This document shows, piece by piece, positions 8,990-18,392 of a DNA stretch of 64,000 nt. The notes beneath the pieces are model-generated. The model did not search any database and was not told the DNA's origin. It saw nothing but the letters and a program-made list of their open reading frames with translations. How positions within the stretch are numbered: the stretch's first letter is position 1; each line of letters begins with the position of its first letter. Source of the stretch: Flavobacterium sp. J27 (GTDB lineage Bacteria; Bacteroidota; Bacteroidia; Flavobacteriales; Flavobacteriaceae); NCBI RefSeq assembly GCF_004303025.1, contig NZ_PJQW01000004.1:255183-319182 (forward strand), written 5' to 3'. The translations under genes were made by a program, and so were the position numbers.

Positions 8990-9610
8990 ATGGAAGGTTT
9001 TACAAATAAAACAATTACTATTTCAAGTTTACTAAAATTTGAAGACACAGAATTACAATCCTTACAAAAAAAATATTTTTTTGTAATGGTACTGCAAAGA
9101 AGTTTATTCTTCCTCATATTATTAGGTGCTTTATTGATGGTGTATTTTTTTAATTCTAATAGTGGTGTTTTTGAAGGAAAGTTAAGCTATGTAATGATAG
9201 GATGGAGTTTTTTTATTTTACTAAGTTTTCTATATTTAAGGATAAGTTTTAGTAAAAAAGGGTTTGCTTTACGCGAACATGATGTTATTTTTAAATCGGG
9301 AGTAATTAGTGAAACTACTGTTATTGTTACAAATAATAGAGTGCAACATGTGGCTTTACACCAAGGATTACTTTCTAGAATGTTTGGATTAGCATCTATC
9401 GAATTATTTACAGCTGGTGGAAGCTCGAGTGATTTAAAAATTAACGGGCTTTTATTAGAAGATGCTAAAAAAATAAAAGAAAGTGTTTCTGAAAAAATAA
9501 TTGAAATTACTGAAGAACAAAAAGAAATTACAGCCGATGAGTTGAGAGAAATTGAAAATCAATCAGATGTTTCATCTGATTTAAACGGTGATACAGATGT
9601 CTTTAACTAA
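8990..9610 (+). CDS. YdbS-like PH-domain (bPH2) membrane protein
   Basis: Membrane protein with two N-terminal helices (about residues 30-50 and 60-80 from the ATG) and one bPH2 domain with the family pattern FKSGVISETTVIVTNNRVQHV. The open frame begins at a TTG (8978), but the ATG at 8990 gives the usual N-terminus (MEGFTNKTI) and is preferred. Relatives form pairs with a larger YdbT-like protein; in Bacillus ydbST contributes to resistance against a toxic peptide. Here the partner overlaps by 14 bp. The function in Flavobacteria is not established. Confidence 0.82.
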   Translation: MEGFTNKTITISSLLKFEDTELQSLQKKYFFVMVLQRSLFFLILLGALLMVYFFNSNSGVFEGKLSYVMIGWSFFILLSFLYLRISFSKKGFALREHDVIFKSGVISETTVIVTNNRVQHVALHQGLLSRMFGLASIELFTAGGSSSDLKINGLLLEDAKKIKESVSEKIIEITEEQKEITADELREIENQSDVSSDLNGDTDVFN

Positions 9611-11099
9611 ATTTGATTTTTCTGTTCCTCAAAGACAATCGCTAGTTGGTGTATTTGTTTTATTTGCTAATACCTTACAAAAATCGGTAAGAGCTTTTTG
9701 GCCTATTATCATTGTCTTCTTATTCAAGAATAAAAATTATGAACCGTTCCAAGTTTATATCAGTATTTTTGGAATTATTGTCTTAATCAGTGTAATTGCT
9801 TTTTTACGATATTGGTTTTTTAAATTTTACATAGATTATAAATTAAAAGAATTTGTGATTGAAAATGGAATTTTTAATAAAACGAAAACCACAATACCTT
9901 TTCATAAAATTCAAAAAGTTACAATTGATCAAAGTATCATTCAAAGAATTTTTAATGTTCATAAAATAGAATTGGATACAGCTGGTAGCGATAAGAAAGA
10001 AGCTTCAATTAAAGCAATTTCTCATGACATGGCTGTTGAATTAAAGAAGAATCTTTTGGATACTAGTGCGAAAGAAAATTTTCAAGATAAGTCTGGAAAT
10101 AACAATATTGAAACTTCACCTTCTTTTATCACAATTGGTTTACCAAGTCTTTTAAAAATAGGTATTACAGCTAATTATTTGGCAAGTTTTGCTTATTTAG
10201 TGTTGTTGTTTTCAACTCTTTCTGAGAATTTAAGACAAATTGGAAGAGAAGACGTTCTGCAAAGTAATTTGAATCAATTGGAACAACTTCCAGTAATGAG
10301 TTTGTTTTTTGGATTTTTGATTTTTATTATTACTGCGGTTTTACTAATAAACCTTGTATTAACAGTTGTAAAATATTACAATTTTACAATTAAAAAAGAC
10401 CAAGAATCTTTTGTACTTACTTATGGGTTGTTCAATATTAAGAATACAATTATTAATCCGGAAAAAGTTCAAATTATAAAACTAACCCAAAATTTTTTTC
10501 AGAAAAAACTTAACATAAATATAATTGAAATTTTTCAGGCTTCTAGCGATATAAAAAGAGCTAGTGCTAAGGATAAAACAAAAATTCCTGGTTGTAATAA
10601 AAACGAAAAAGAAAAAATTATCAGACTTTTATTAGATCAATTACCTAATCATGAAATTGTTTTGTATCCAAATATCAGAAAACTATTAATAAACATATTG
10701 TTTTTTATAATAATACCAATAAGCTTAGGTGTTTTTATAAATTCTTTTAACCAAAGATTCTCAATAAATACAATCCTTGTTTTAACTGTTATTTATACTG
10801 TTTTAATGGGAATTATACTGTTTTTTTCTTTTAAGAATTATCGTTTATTTATATCAGATGACTATATTATAAAACAAAGTGGTGCTTGGGATATTGATCA
10901 GGAGATTATAATGCCATATAAGGTTCAAGCAATTAAAACCCATCAATTTTTTTGGCAAAAATGGACTGATATTGGTTCCGTAGTATTGTTTACTGCAGGA
11001 GGTAGAATTTCGTTTTCCACTACAAATTATACCATAATAAAGGAGCAAGTGAATAAGTGGTTATATCAAGTGGAAGTAAGTACTAAAAATTGGATGTAA
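9597..11099 (+). CDS. YdbT-like multi-PH-domain (bPH2) membrane protein
   Basis: 500-residue membrane protein with three bPH2 domains, each preceded by a pair of transmembrane helices. The repeats can be followed by the recurring pattern hxHKIQKVTID / PEKVQIIKL / PYKVQAIKTHQ. The frame can be opened at a GTG (9588), but the ATG at 9597 is preferred. The start overlaps the YdbS-like gene, the normal arrangement for this pair, which suggests a membrane complex. The cargo or ligand is unknown. Confidence 0.85.
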   Translation: MSLTKFDFSVPQRQSLVGVFVLFANTLQKSVRAFWPIIIVFLFKNKNYEPFQVYISIFGIIVLISVIAFLRYWFFKFYIDYKLKEFVIENGIFNKTKTTIPFHKIQKVTIDQSIIQRIFNVHKIELDTAGSDKKEASIKAISHDMAVELKKNLLDTSAKENFQDKSGNNNIETSPSFITIGLPSLLKIGITANYLASFAYLVLLFSTLSENLRQIGREDVLQSNLNQLEQLPVMSLFFGFLIFIITAVLLINLVLTVVKYYNFTIKKDQESFVLTYGLFNIKNTIINPEKVQIIKLTQNFFQKKLNINIIEIFQASSDIKRASAKDKTKIPGCNKNEKEKIIRLLLDQLPNHEIVLYPNIRKLLINILFFIIIPISLGVFINSFNQRFSINTILVLTVIYTVLMGIILFFSFKNYRLFISDDYIIKQSGAWDIDQEIIMPYKVQAIKTHQFFWQKWTDIGSVVLFTAGGRISFSTTNYTIIKEQVNKWLYQVEVSTKNWM

Positions 11100-11112
11100 T
11101 AAAAGTAATATA

Positions 11113-11502
11113 ATGATTCAACTTTCAAAATATATTGTCATTCTTTTTGCATTGTTTCTAATTTTTGCAAGTTTTTTGCTATTTTTTAAGCCATATAAAA
11201 CAAAAGAAATTATCAGCAAAGCGGGAAGTACTTATTTTATCAATTATTTAGAATTGAGTATAAGATTACTTGTAGGAGTGGCATTTGTATTGTCATCAAC
11301 ACTAACTAAATATGCAATACAGTTTAAAATAGTTGGCTATTTTTTAATAATTTCTGCATTAATTTTAATGTTTGTACCCATAAAAAAGCATAATGAATTT
11401 TCGAGAAATGCCGCTCATAAATTACGACCAGTATATTTAAAAATAGGTGCTCCTTTCTCTCTTATAATAGCAATAATATTATTAATAGCATTTAAAAACT
11501 AA
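11113..11502 (+). CDS. Small integral membrane protein, four predicted helices
   Basis: I do not recognise a named family. The 129 residues contain four hydrophobic segments (about 8-27, 47-66, 72-90, 106-126) with a conserved-looking motif NAAHKLRPVYLKIG in the last loop. It lies 13 bp after the YdbT-like gene and 8 bp before menA on the same strand, so it is co-transcribed with the quinone genes. A role in prenyl or quinone chemistry would be inference only. Confidence 0.75.
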   Translation: MIQLSKYIVILFALFLIFASFLLFFKPYKTKEIISKAGSTYFINYLELSIRLLVGVAFVLSSTLTKYAIQFKIVGYFLIISALILMFVPIKKHNEFSRNAAHKLRPVYLKIGAPFSLIIAIILLIAFKN

Positions 11503-11510
11503 TCATAAAA

Positions 11511-12398
11511 ATGAAACATTGGATTCAAGCGGCTCGCTTAAGAACATTACCCTTATCTCTTTCAGGTATAATTGTAGGTAGTGCTTATGCTTATTATCAA
11601 GGATATATGAATTATAGTATTCTAATTTTAGCTTTTTTAACTACGTTAGGTTTACAAATATTATCTAATTATGCTAATGATTATGGAGATGGCGTAAAAG
11701 GAACTGATGAAAATAGAATTGGTGAAAAACGGATGGTTGCTGCAGGAATTATTACAGCGAAACAAATGAAAAAAGCCGTTATTACTGTAGCGATACTAAC
11801 ATTTATAGCAGCACTTTTACTTATTTATGTAGCCTTTGGCAAAGAAAACTTTGTGCTAAGTATGATTTTTATTCTATTAGGAATAGCTGCTATTACTGCT
11901 GCTATAAAATATACTATAGGGAGTAATGCTTATGGCTATAACGGCTTAGGTGATTTATTTGTTTTTATTTTTTTTGGATTAGTTTCTGTTATAGGTTCTA
12001 ATTTTTTGTTTACCAAAATAATAGATTGGCAATTATTTTTGCCAGCAACTGCAATTGGCTTACTAAGCGTTGCAGTTTTGAATCTAAATAACATGAGAGA
12101 TATTGAAAATGATAAACGAGCAGGAAAAATAACCTTAGTAGTTAAAATGGGTTTTGAAAAAGCAAAATACTACCACTATTTTTTGATTATTCTACCAATG
12201 ATATTGTTTACAGTTTCTGAAGTAGTAAGAAAAGATTATCCAATAGCAGGATTGTTTTGTGGTATACTATTTATAAAACATTTATTGTTTGTTAAAAGAA
12301 CAACCAATCAAATTCTCCTTGATTCTCATCTAAAAATAGTTGCCATGGGCACTTTTCTAATTAGCTTAATTTTTTTACTAAATATTATGTATTTTTAA
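11511..12398 (+). CDS. menA: 1,4-dihydroxy-2-naphthoate polyprenyltransferase
   Basis: Integral-membrane UbiA-superfamily prenyltransferase that joins the polyprenyl chain to DHNA, giving demethylmenaquinone. The 295 residues with about eight helices match MenA. The two Asp-rich prenyl-diphosphate sites are visible: NYANDYGDGVKGTDE near residue 55 and NNMRDIENDKRAGK near residue 195. The N-terminal WIQAARLRTLPLSLSGI is typical of MenA. It lies in the same plus-strand run as menB and menC. Confidence 0.96.
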   Translation: MKHWIQAARLRTLPLSLSGIIVGSAYAYYQGYMNYSILILAFLTTLGLQILSNYANDYGDGVKGTDENRIGEKRMVAAGIITAKQMKKAVITVAILTFIAALLLIYVAFGKENFVLSMIFILLGIAAITAAIKYTIGSNAYGYNGLGDLFVFIFFGLVSVIGSNFLFTKIIDWQLFLPATAIGLLSVAVLNLNNMRDIENDKRAGKITLVVKMGFEKAKYYHYFLIILPMILFTVSEVVRKDYPIAGLFCGILFIKHLLFVKRTTNQILLDSHLKIVAMGTFLISLIFLLNIMYF

Positions 12399-12422
12399 AG
12401 GAATTAAATTAATTAAAAAATT

Positions 12423-14141
12423 ATGACCAAACAGTACACTTTTCTATTTTTATTTTTTGTAGTATCGTCCATTGGGCAAGTAGTTGAACCTGTATTGCAA
12501 TGGGCAGGTAATATTGGATCTCAAAATTCCGATGTTTCGGCAGAAATAGTGAGTGATTCGGAAGGGAATGTATATTTTACAGGAGCCTTTTATGGTACGG
12601 CTAATTTTGATATTGGAGGAGGAGTTCATACTATGAGTAATACCCATCGTTCAGCATTTATGGTAAAATATGATGGTGATGGAGAAATAGTATGGAGTGG
12701 ACAATACACCACTAATTATTTAGATTGTTATGCAACTGGTTTAGGAATTGATAATAACAACAATCTTTATGCTACCGGACGTTTTTTTGGAACTGTAGAT
12801 TTTGACTTTGGCCCTGGCGTACATTATATGAGTGCTAATACAACTCCACCAGCTCAGATGAATATTTATTTAACCAAGTTAAATACCGATGGTGGATTTT
12901 TATGGGCAAGACAAATACAAGGAATAGGAACAAAAACAATAGAAGCATTTACTGTTGATGCTATGGGTAATAGTTATATTACAGGTTGTTTTAATAATCC
13001 TATGACTTTCCATGACGGAACAGTTTTAACCCCACAAAACCCTATTTGGACTGGTGAAAGTTATGACATTTTTATTGCAAAATATGATACTGAAGGGAAC
13101 TTATTATTTGCCAAACAAATTGGTTCTGGACCTTACACGCAAAGACCTACAGCAATAAAGATTGATGCACAAGGAAATATTTATACAGGTGGTATTTTTG
13201 TAAATACGACCGATTTTGATCCTGGTTTATCTGAATTTATTATTGCTCCGCAAACACCAAATTATATAGCTAGTTTTCTTCTAAAACTAGATTCTAATGG
13301 TAATTTTGTTTGGGTAAAAAACTTTGGTAGTACAAGTCATTTAGAATTTTCAAGCCTGTTAGTCGATACTAGCAATGCAATTTATGTCTCTGGTGGTTTT
13401 ATGGGAACAACAGATTTTAACTCAGGTTCAGGTGTTAATACTTTAACAACAACACTTGGAGGAGAATTTTTTCTTTTAAAATTAGATGCTAATGGAGAAT
13501 TTGTTTGGGTTAAAGGAATGAAAGCTATTGGAAGAGGTATGGAAATAATAGAAACGGAGAATCATACTATTTTAATTTCTGGTAAATTTGTGGGTACTTG
13601 TGATTTTAGTGGTGGAAATAATACGGCTTTGTTTTCTTCTCATTCTACAGCAAATTCAGACGTGTTTCTAGCTAAATATGATTTAAATGGAGATTTAAAT
13701 TGGTTAAAAACTTTTGGAGGTAATGACTATATTAAGATGACTTCTTTAGATTATAATACATCTGGAGCGGTTCATTTAATTGGCTCTTTTCAAGGCTCTT
13801 TTGATTTTGGAACAACAACAGATACTTTCTCAACAACTTCTTACGGTATTACAGATTGTTTTGTAATGAAATTTGATCAAAATACATTAGGTACTGAAGA
13901 ATTTGAAGTATCTAATTCGGAACTTATGATTTATCCTAACCCATCAATCAATGCGATTCATCTTGCTTTTCCAGATACTTTTGAACAAGGAAAATATAAG
14001 ATTTTTTCTATAAACGGACAATTAGTGATGCAAAATGAGTTGCAAAAAAACATAAATATTAGTTCGTTGTCTTCAGGATTTTATTTTATTACTATCTTTA
14101 AAGATGATAATAGCATTACAGCAAAATTTTTGAAAGAATAA
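12423..14141 (+). CDS. Secreted SBBP-type beta-propeller protein with T9SS C-terminal sorting domain
   Basis: 572 residues with an N-terminal signal peptide (cleavage near SSIGQ). The body has about eight repeats of roughly 50-60 residues of the pattern FLxKLDxNGxFxWVKxxG followed by a GNIYxTGxF strand, as in SBBP-repeat proteins. The last ~80 residues begin YPNPSIN and end in a short basic-rich tail, the Bacteroidota type IX secretion (Por) sorting domain that anchors or releases proteins at the cell surface. Its presence in a men gene run looks like chance co-localisation. Substrate or partner unknown. Confidence 0.9.
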   Translation: MTKQYTFLFLFFVVSSIGQVVEPVLQWAGNIGSQNSDVSAEIVSDSEGNVYFTGAFYGTANFDIGGGVHTMSNTHRSAFMVKYDGDGEIVWSGQYTTNYLDCYATGLGIDNNNNLYATGRFFGTVDFDFGPGVHYMSANTTPPAQMNIYLTKLNTDGGFLWARQIQGIGTKTIEAFTVDAMGNSYITGCFNNPMTFHDGTVLTPQNPIWTGESYDIFIAKYDTEGNLLFAKQIGSGPYTQRPTAIKIDAQGNIYTGGIFVNTTDFDPGLSEFIIAPQTPNYIASFLLKLDSNGNFVWVKNFGSTSHLEFSSLLVDTSNAIYVSGGFMGTTDFNSGSGVNTLTTTLGGEFFLLKLDANGEFVWVKGMKAIGRGMEIIETENHTILISGKFVGTCDFSGGNNTALFSSHSTANSDVFLAKYDLNGDLNWLKTFGGNDYIKMTSLDYNTSGAVHLIGSFQGSFDFGTTTDTFSTTSYGITDCFVMKFDQNTLGTEEFEVSNSELMIYPNPSINAIHLAFPDTFEQGKYKIFSINGQLVMQNELQKNINISSLSSGFYFITIFKDDNSITAKFLKE

Positions 14142-14169
14142 ATAAAGCTGTAAGATTAAAAAATAAATA

Positions 14170-14847
14170 ATGAAAATAACATTTTATGGTCACGCTTGTC
14201 TAGGAATTGAAGTCAACGAAGTTTCAATACTTATCGATCCTTTTATTTCAGGAAATCCAAAAGCTTCACACATTAATATCGATGCGCTTAAGGCAGATTA
14301 TATTTTACTTACTCATGCGCACCAAGATCATACCCTCGATGTAGAAAGAATAGCCAAAAGAACAGATGCAGTTATTGTTTCTAATTTTGAAATTGCCTCA
14401 TATTATGGTAATAAAGGGTATTCATTTCACCCAATGAATCATGGTGGTAGTTGGGATTTTGAATTTGGTGCCGTAAAATATGTAAACGCAATACACACGT
14501 CTTCTTTTCCTGATGGAACTTATGGAGGTCAACCTGGTGGATTTGTAATTGAAGGAGAAAGAAAGAATATTTACATTGCTGGAGATACTGCATTAACAAT
14601 GGATATGAAATTAATTCCTTTACGAACGACATTAGATTTAGCGATTTTACCTATAGGAAGTAATTTTACCATGGATGTTGATGATGCTATTACAGCTTCC
14701 GATTTTGTACAATGTGATAAAATACTAGGTTATCATTTTGATACTTTTGGTTATATCGAAATTAACCACGATGAAGCGAAACGCAAGTTTTTTGATAAAA
14801 ACAAAGATTTGATGTTATTGGAAATTGGAGCATCAATAGAACTATAA
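14170..14847 (+). CDS. Metal-dependent hydrolase, UlaG-like metallo-beta-lactamase fold
   Basis: 225-residue cytosolic protein of the YtkL/UPF0173 type. The metal site motif HAHQDH is near residue 50, with further ligand positions in the block IAGDTALTMDM and near NH after the third strand pair. The length and N-terminus (KITFYGHACLGIE) match the family. Substrate unknown; such proteins are often placed in menaquinone gene runs of Flavobacteria. It ends directly before menC. Confidence 0.88.
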   Translation: MKITFYGHACLGIEVNEVSILIDPFISGNPKASHINIDALKADYILLTHAHQDHTLDVERIAKRTDAVIVSNFEIASYYGNKGYSFHPMNHGGSWDFEFGAVKYVNAIHTSSFPDGTYGGQPGGFVIEGERKNIYIAGDTALTMDMKLIPLRTTLDLAILPIGSNFTMDVDDAITASDFVQCDKILGYHFDTFGYIEINHDEAKRKFFDKNKDLMLLEIGASIEL

Positions 14848-14859
14848 TTGATTAATTCT

Positions 14860-15900
14860 ATGCAAGCTTCTTATAAAAAGCATATTCTTAATTTTAAGAG
14901 ACCCAGCGGAACGTCTAGAGGTGTTTTAACGGAAAAAGAGACATGGTTCCTTATTTTAAAGGAAAACAATAAAATAGGAGTAGGCGAGTGTGGTATACTC
15001 AGAACACTTTCAATAGATGACAGACCCGATTATGAAGAAAAACTGCAATGGGTTTGTAAAAATATACACTTAGGCAAAGAGCAACTTTGGGATGCTTTAC
15101 TTGAGTTTCCTTCTATACAATTTGGAGTAGAAATGGCATTCCTTTCTTTAGCATCCAAAACACCTTTCGATTTGTTTCCATCAGCATTTACTTTAGGTAC
15201 TCAAAGTATAGAAATTAATGGTTTGGTTTGGATGGGGGAAGAGGGTTTTATGAGAACTCAAATTGAAGAAAAATTAGCACAAGGTTTTCGTTGTATCAAA
15301 TTAAAAATTGGAGCTATAGATTTTCAAAAAGAATTGGGTTTGTTAGGGTTTATTAGACAACATTTTGATGAAAAAACCATAGAAATAAGAGTAGATGCTA
15401 ATGGTGCTTTTACTTTAAATGAAGCTTTAAGTAAGTTAAATCAACTTTCTGAATATAAATTACATAGCATTGAACAACCTATCAAAAAAAATAATACTGA
15501 CAGTATGGCAGAACTATGTAAAAACACCCCTTTGCCTATTGCTTTAGATGAAGAATTGATTGGTGTCTTTGGAGCAGAAAATAAACTCAAATTACTGCAT
15601 AAAATTGTACCACAATACATCATTTTAAAACCTAGTTTAATAGGTGGTTTTAAAGGAACTTTAGAATGGATTCATATTGCAGAAAAATTAAAGATACAAT
15701 GGTGGATTACTTCTGCTTTAGAAAGTAATATTGGTTTAAATGCAATTACTCAATTTACCTATACATTGCAAAATTCATTGCCTCAAGGTTTAGGAACGGG
15801 AGGCTTATATACGAATAATTTTGATTGTCCTTTAGAGGTTAACAATGGAAAAATAAGTTATAATATAAATACATCTTGGGATGTACCTTGGTTAAAATAA
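14860..15900 (+). CDS. menC: o-succinylbenzoate synthase
   Basis: Enolase-superfamily dehydratase that forms o-succinylbenzoate from SHCHC in menaquinone synthesis. Catalytic and metal residues are visible in order: the Lys pair in CIKLKIG, Asp in RVDANGAF, Glu in SIEQP, Asp/Glu in ALDEELIG, and the second-side Lys in ILKPSLIGG. The 346-residue length fits MenC. A TTG at 14848 is in frame, but the ATG at 14860 gives the usual start (MQASYKKH). Last gene of the plus-strand run; a terminator follows immediately. Confidence 0.94.
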   Translation: MQASYKKHILNFKRPSGTSRGVLTEKETWFLILKENNKIGVGECGILRTLSIDDRPDYEEKLQWVCKNIHLGKEQLWDALLEFPSIQFGVEMAFLSLASKTPFDLFPSAFTLGTQSIEINGLVWMGEEGFMRTQIEEKLAQGFRCIKLKIGAIDFQKELGLLGFIRQHFDEKTIEIRVDANGAFTLNEALSKLNQLSEYKLHSIEQPIKKNNTDSMAELCKNTPLPIALDEELIGVFGAENKLKLLHKIVPQYIILKPSLIGGFKGTLEWIHIAEKLKIQWWITSALESNIGLNAITQFTYTLQNSLPQGLGTGGLYTNNFDCPLEVNNGKISYNINTSWDVPWLK

Positions 15901-15936
15901 AAAGAGTCGGCAATTTGCCAACTCTTTTTATTTATT
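15901..15936 (+). terminator. Terminator after menC
   Basis: Hairpin AAAGAGTCGGCA / TGCCAACTCTTT (15901-15912 and 15916-15927), one mismatch, 3-nt loop, followed by TTTTATTTATTT. It closes the menB-menC run. Confidence 0.88.
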
Positions 15937-15965
15937 TCGCATTGTAATAGTTTATACTATTTTAT

Positions 15966-16202
15966 TTATTTTTTTTCAGTGTCGATATCAACTTCTGTTT
16001 TATTCTCTCCGTCTTTATTAGAATATTCAACACCATCACTACTAATACTTAATGAAGTACCGTCATTTTCTTCGGGTTGCTTTTCTTTTTCTATCACAAC
16101 TGTTTCGGTCTTTTCCACTACTTGTGGCTCTTCGTTTTGTTCTTTACAACTCACACTTGCTAAAATAACTAAGGAAGCTATAATTACTGTTACTTTTTTC
16201 AT
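15966..16202 (-). CDS. Small secreted or lipoprotein of unknown function
   Basis: 78 residues. An N-terminal signal ends in LASVSC, consistent with a lipobox; the mature part is very acidic and low in complexity (Glu/Asp/Lys-rich). No family recognised. It stands alone between the convergent menC terminator and the divergent miaE gene. A real small gene is likely because of the complete lipoprotein signal, but the mature sequence gives no functional clue. Confidence 0.65.
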   Translation of the reverse strand: MKKVTVIIASLVILASVSCKEQNEEPQVVEKTETVVIEKEKQPEENDGTSLSISSDGVEYSNKDGENKTEVDIDTEKK

Positions 16203-16355
16203 AATTATTTATTTTAAAATTCATAGGTGCAAGTTAAGTGCGTTTCTATAAAAAGTTCTTATGGCATTTTTTTAGATTGTTATATAATTTCCATTTTGTT
16301 TATTTTGTTTTAATTATGTAGTCTTATTTCATTTAAAAGATTAATTAGAATAATG

Positions 16356-16363
16356 TATTTTTG
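16356..16363 (+). promoter_or_regulatory. Bacteroidota -7 box upstream of miaE
   Basis: TATTTTTG matches TAnnTTTG and lies 18 bp before the miaE ATG, within the usual distance for Flavobacteriaceae. Confidence 0.6.
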
Positions 16364-16381
16364 TAATCCAAATAGAATATC

Positions 16382-16963
16382 ATGTTTCGATTAAAATTAC
16401 CAACAGACCCAAGATGGGCTAATATTGCAGAAGGAAATTTAGAAGAAATTCTTACTGATCATGCTTGGTGTGAACAAAAAGCAGCATCCAACGCAATTAT
16501 GTTAATTACTATGCTTCCTGAATATACTGAAATTACTACCGAACTTACTAAAATAGCTAAAGAAGAATTAGATCATTTTGAGCAAGTACACGAAATTATT
16601 AAAGCAAGAGGCTGGGTTTTAGGTCGTGAAAGAAAAGATAGCTACGTGAATGATTTGTTTAAATTTATGAAACCGGGTAATCGGAAACATATTATAGTAG
16701 AACGCATGCTCTTTGCGGCGATGATTGAAGCTAGAAGCTGTGAGCGTTTTAAAGTGTTGTCTGAGAATATTAAAGACCAAGATTTGGCTACTTTTTATAG
16801 GGAATTGATGATATCCGAAGCCAACCATTATACTGCTTTTTTACAATTTGCAAATGATTTAGCGGAAGACGGATATGATGTAAAAAAACGTTGGGAAGAA
16901 TGGTTAGAACATGAAGCTAAAGTAATAGCAAGTTATGGAACAGGTGAAGCCATTCATGGGTAG
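16382..16963 (+). CDS. miaE: tRNA 2-methylthio-N6-isopentenyladenosine(37) hydroxylase (MiaE-type)
   Basis: Diiron monooxygenase that hydroxylates ms2i6A37 to ms2io6A37 in tRNAs reading UNN codons. 193 residues in a ferritin-like four-helix fold. The diiron ligands are visible as EELDHFEQVHE in the second helix, EARSCERF in the third and SEANHYTAF in the fourth. The N-terminal DHAWCEQKAAS supplies the first Glu. The gene is monocistronic with its own -7 box. Confidence 0.93.
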   Translation: MFRLKLPTDPRWANIAEGNLEEILTDHAWCEQKAASNAIMLITMLPEYTEITTELTKIAKEELDHFEQVHEIIKARGWVLGRERKDSYVNDLFKFMKPGNRKHIIVERMLFAAMIEARSCERFKVLSENIKDQDLATFYRELMISEANHYTAFLQFANDLAEDGYDVKKRWEEWLEHEAKVIASYGTGEAIHG

Positions 16964-17037
16964 TTTACAGCTAACGGTTCTCAGTTTACAGTTTTTAACT
17001 TAGCTTTCACCAACAACCAACAACCAACAACAAATTC
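16964..17037. repeat. Low-complexity spacer between convergent genes
   Basis: Contains CAGTTTACAG twice in degenerate form and then three tandem copies of CAACAAC/CCAACAAC. No hairpin terminator with a T-run is seen. Such short-word spacers recur in Flavobacteria; function unknown. Confidence 0.5.
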
Positions 17038-18270
17038 CTAATTCCCATTCTTCAACGCAATCCACTTGCTCATATATTTTGTGCTTTGTAAGCTTTGATG
17101 TTGTAAGACTTGACCTAAAAAATTTTGATTCCTATGGTTGTTTAAATCGACTATTAACTCATTTATTTTGGTTATAAATTCTGTTTCAAACAATGATTTT
17201 TCGAAACGGGTGTTAATAATAGTAATTCCGTTTGATTGCGCTTGTTGCCAAACTTCTTCATTTTGGTATAATGTAATGGCTTTTTGAACAAATTCCTCTT
17301 CTGTAGAGGTAATGTATCCATTCCAATTCAGAGAGCCAGACATACCTTCAGCACCTATTTTTGAAGTAACATTTGGTAAACCCCATTGCATACTTTCTAA
17401 TAACTTTCCTTTTAAACCAGCACCATAAGGTATAGGAGCTAATAGCACTTTACTACGATTAAAAACAGTAGCCACCTCATCGACACGCCCTTTTATTAAA
17501 AAACCATCTTTCTCCTGATGTAATTGTTTTGCTTTTTCGGTTATATAGGAACCGTAGATATGTAATTCAGCTTCAGGAAGGGCTTTTTTAATCGATTTCC
17601 AGCATTTTTTTAGTTGGAGTACTGTTTGCCAATTTGGTTCGTGTAAAAAGTTGCCTATGCTTATAAAATGGTTTCGATTTGAAAAACTAGGCAATTGGTT
17701 TAGCCATGTTTCTGAAATTGGTTTAACCAAAAAAGGCAAGTAATGTAAAATAGAAGTATTAACTTGAAATGTTTCAGTTAGTAATTCCATTTCGAATTCT
17801 GAAATAATCAAACTCAAATCACAACGATATATGGAGGCTAACTCTCTTTTAAAAACATCCGAAAGATAATCATCAAAAACTAATGCTCTATTTTGTTTGT
17901 AAGCAGTTTCTCTTGCTTTTCTTAAAAAATGCAAATCTTCGGTATCTAAAATTCGGACTGTTTTAGGGCAATGTTCTGCTACTCTCCAGCCATATTGTTC
18001 TTCCATCATAAAACGATCAAAAAGCACGATGGAAGGTTGAAGAGATTGAATTAAATTGTCAAAACTATCATGATTTAATTGAATAAAATGCGTATCAATA
18101 TGTTGTGATTCCAATGGAAAACTAAACTCAGATTGTTTTGCAGAAGATAAAAAACTAATTCGATATTCTTCTTTTTGAAACAAAGCAATCAATTGCAGCA
18201 TTCTACTTCCAGCAGCGGTTGAATTTGGTTCAGGCCAAACGGTTCCTATGATAACGAGGTGTTTTTGCAT
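17038..18270 (-). CDS. Glycosyltransferase, GT-B fold (GT4/group 1-like)
   Basis: 410 residues. The C-terminal nucleotide-sugar-binding half contains HFISIGNFLHEPNWQTVLQL, ELHIYGSY, and the donor-site segment APIPYGAGLKGKLLESMQWGLPNV followed by SKIGAEGM, the GT4 glycine-rich loop and Glu motif. The N-terminal half is acceptor-binding. The acceptor and sugar are unknown; it stands alone, not in a polysaccharide cluster. It converges with miaE, separated by a low-complexity spacer. Confidence 0.85.
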   Translation of the reverse strand: MQKHLVIIGTVWPEPNSTAAGSRMLQLIALFQKEEYRISFLSSAKQSEFSFPLESQHIDTHFIQLNHDSFDNLIQSLQPSIVLFDRFMMEEQYGWRVAEHCPKTVRILDTEDLHFLRKARETAYKQNRALVFDDYLSDVFKRELASIYRCDLSLIISEFEMELLTETFQVNTSILHYLPFLVKPISETWLNQLPSFSNRNHFISIGNFLHEPNWQTVLQLKKCWKSIKKALPEAELHIYGSYITEKAKQLHQEKDGFLIKGRVDEVATVFNRSKVLLAPIPYGAGLKGKLLESMQWGLPNVTSKIGAEGMSGSLNWNGYITSTEEEFVQKAITLYQNEEVWQQAQSNGITIINTRFEKSLFETEFITKINELIVDLNNHRNQNFLGQVLQHQSLQSTKYMSKWIALKNGN

Positions 18271-18343
18271 AACGCAAATTTAAAATTTTGAACTTAGAAT
18301 TTAGAATGAAATGATTTTTTTTAGTGATTTGTATTTAGCGGTC

Positions 18344-18371
18344 CGTAATTCGTAATTGATAATTCGTAATT
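18344..18371. repeat. CGTAATT short repeat in the spacer before the Nudix gene
   Basis: Three copies of CGTAATT at 18344-18350, 18351-18357 and 18365-18371. Non-coding; lies between divergent glycosyltransferase and Nudix genes. Confidence 0.55.
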
Positions 18372-18392
18372 TTGAAACTATAATTTATTTCC

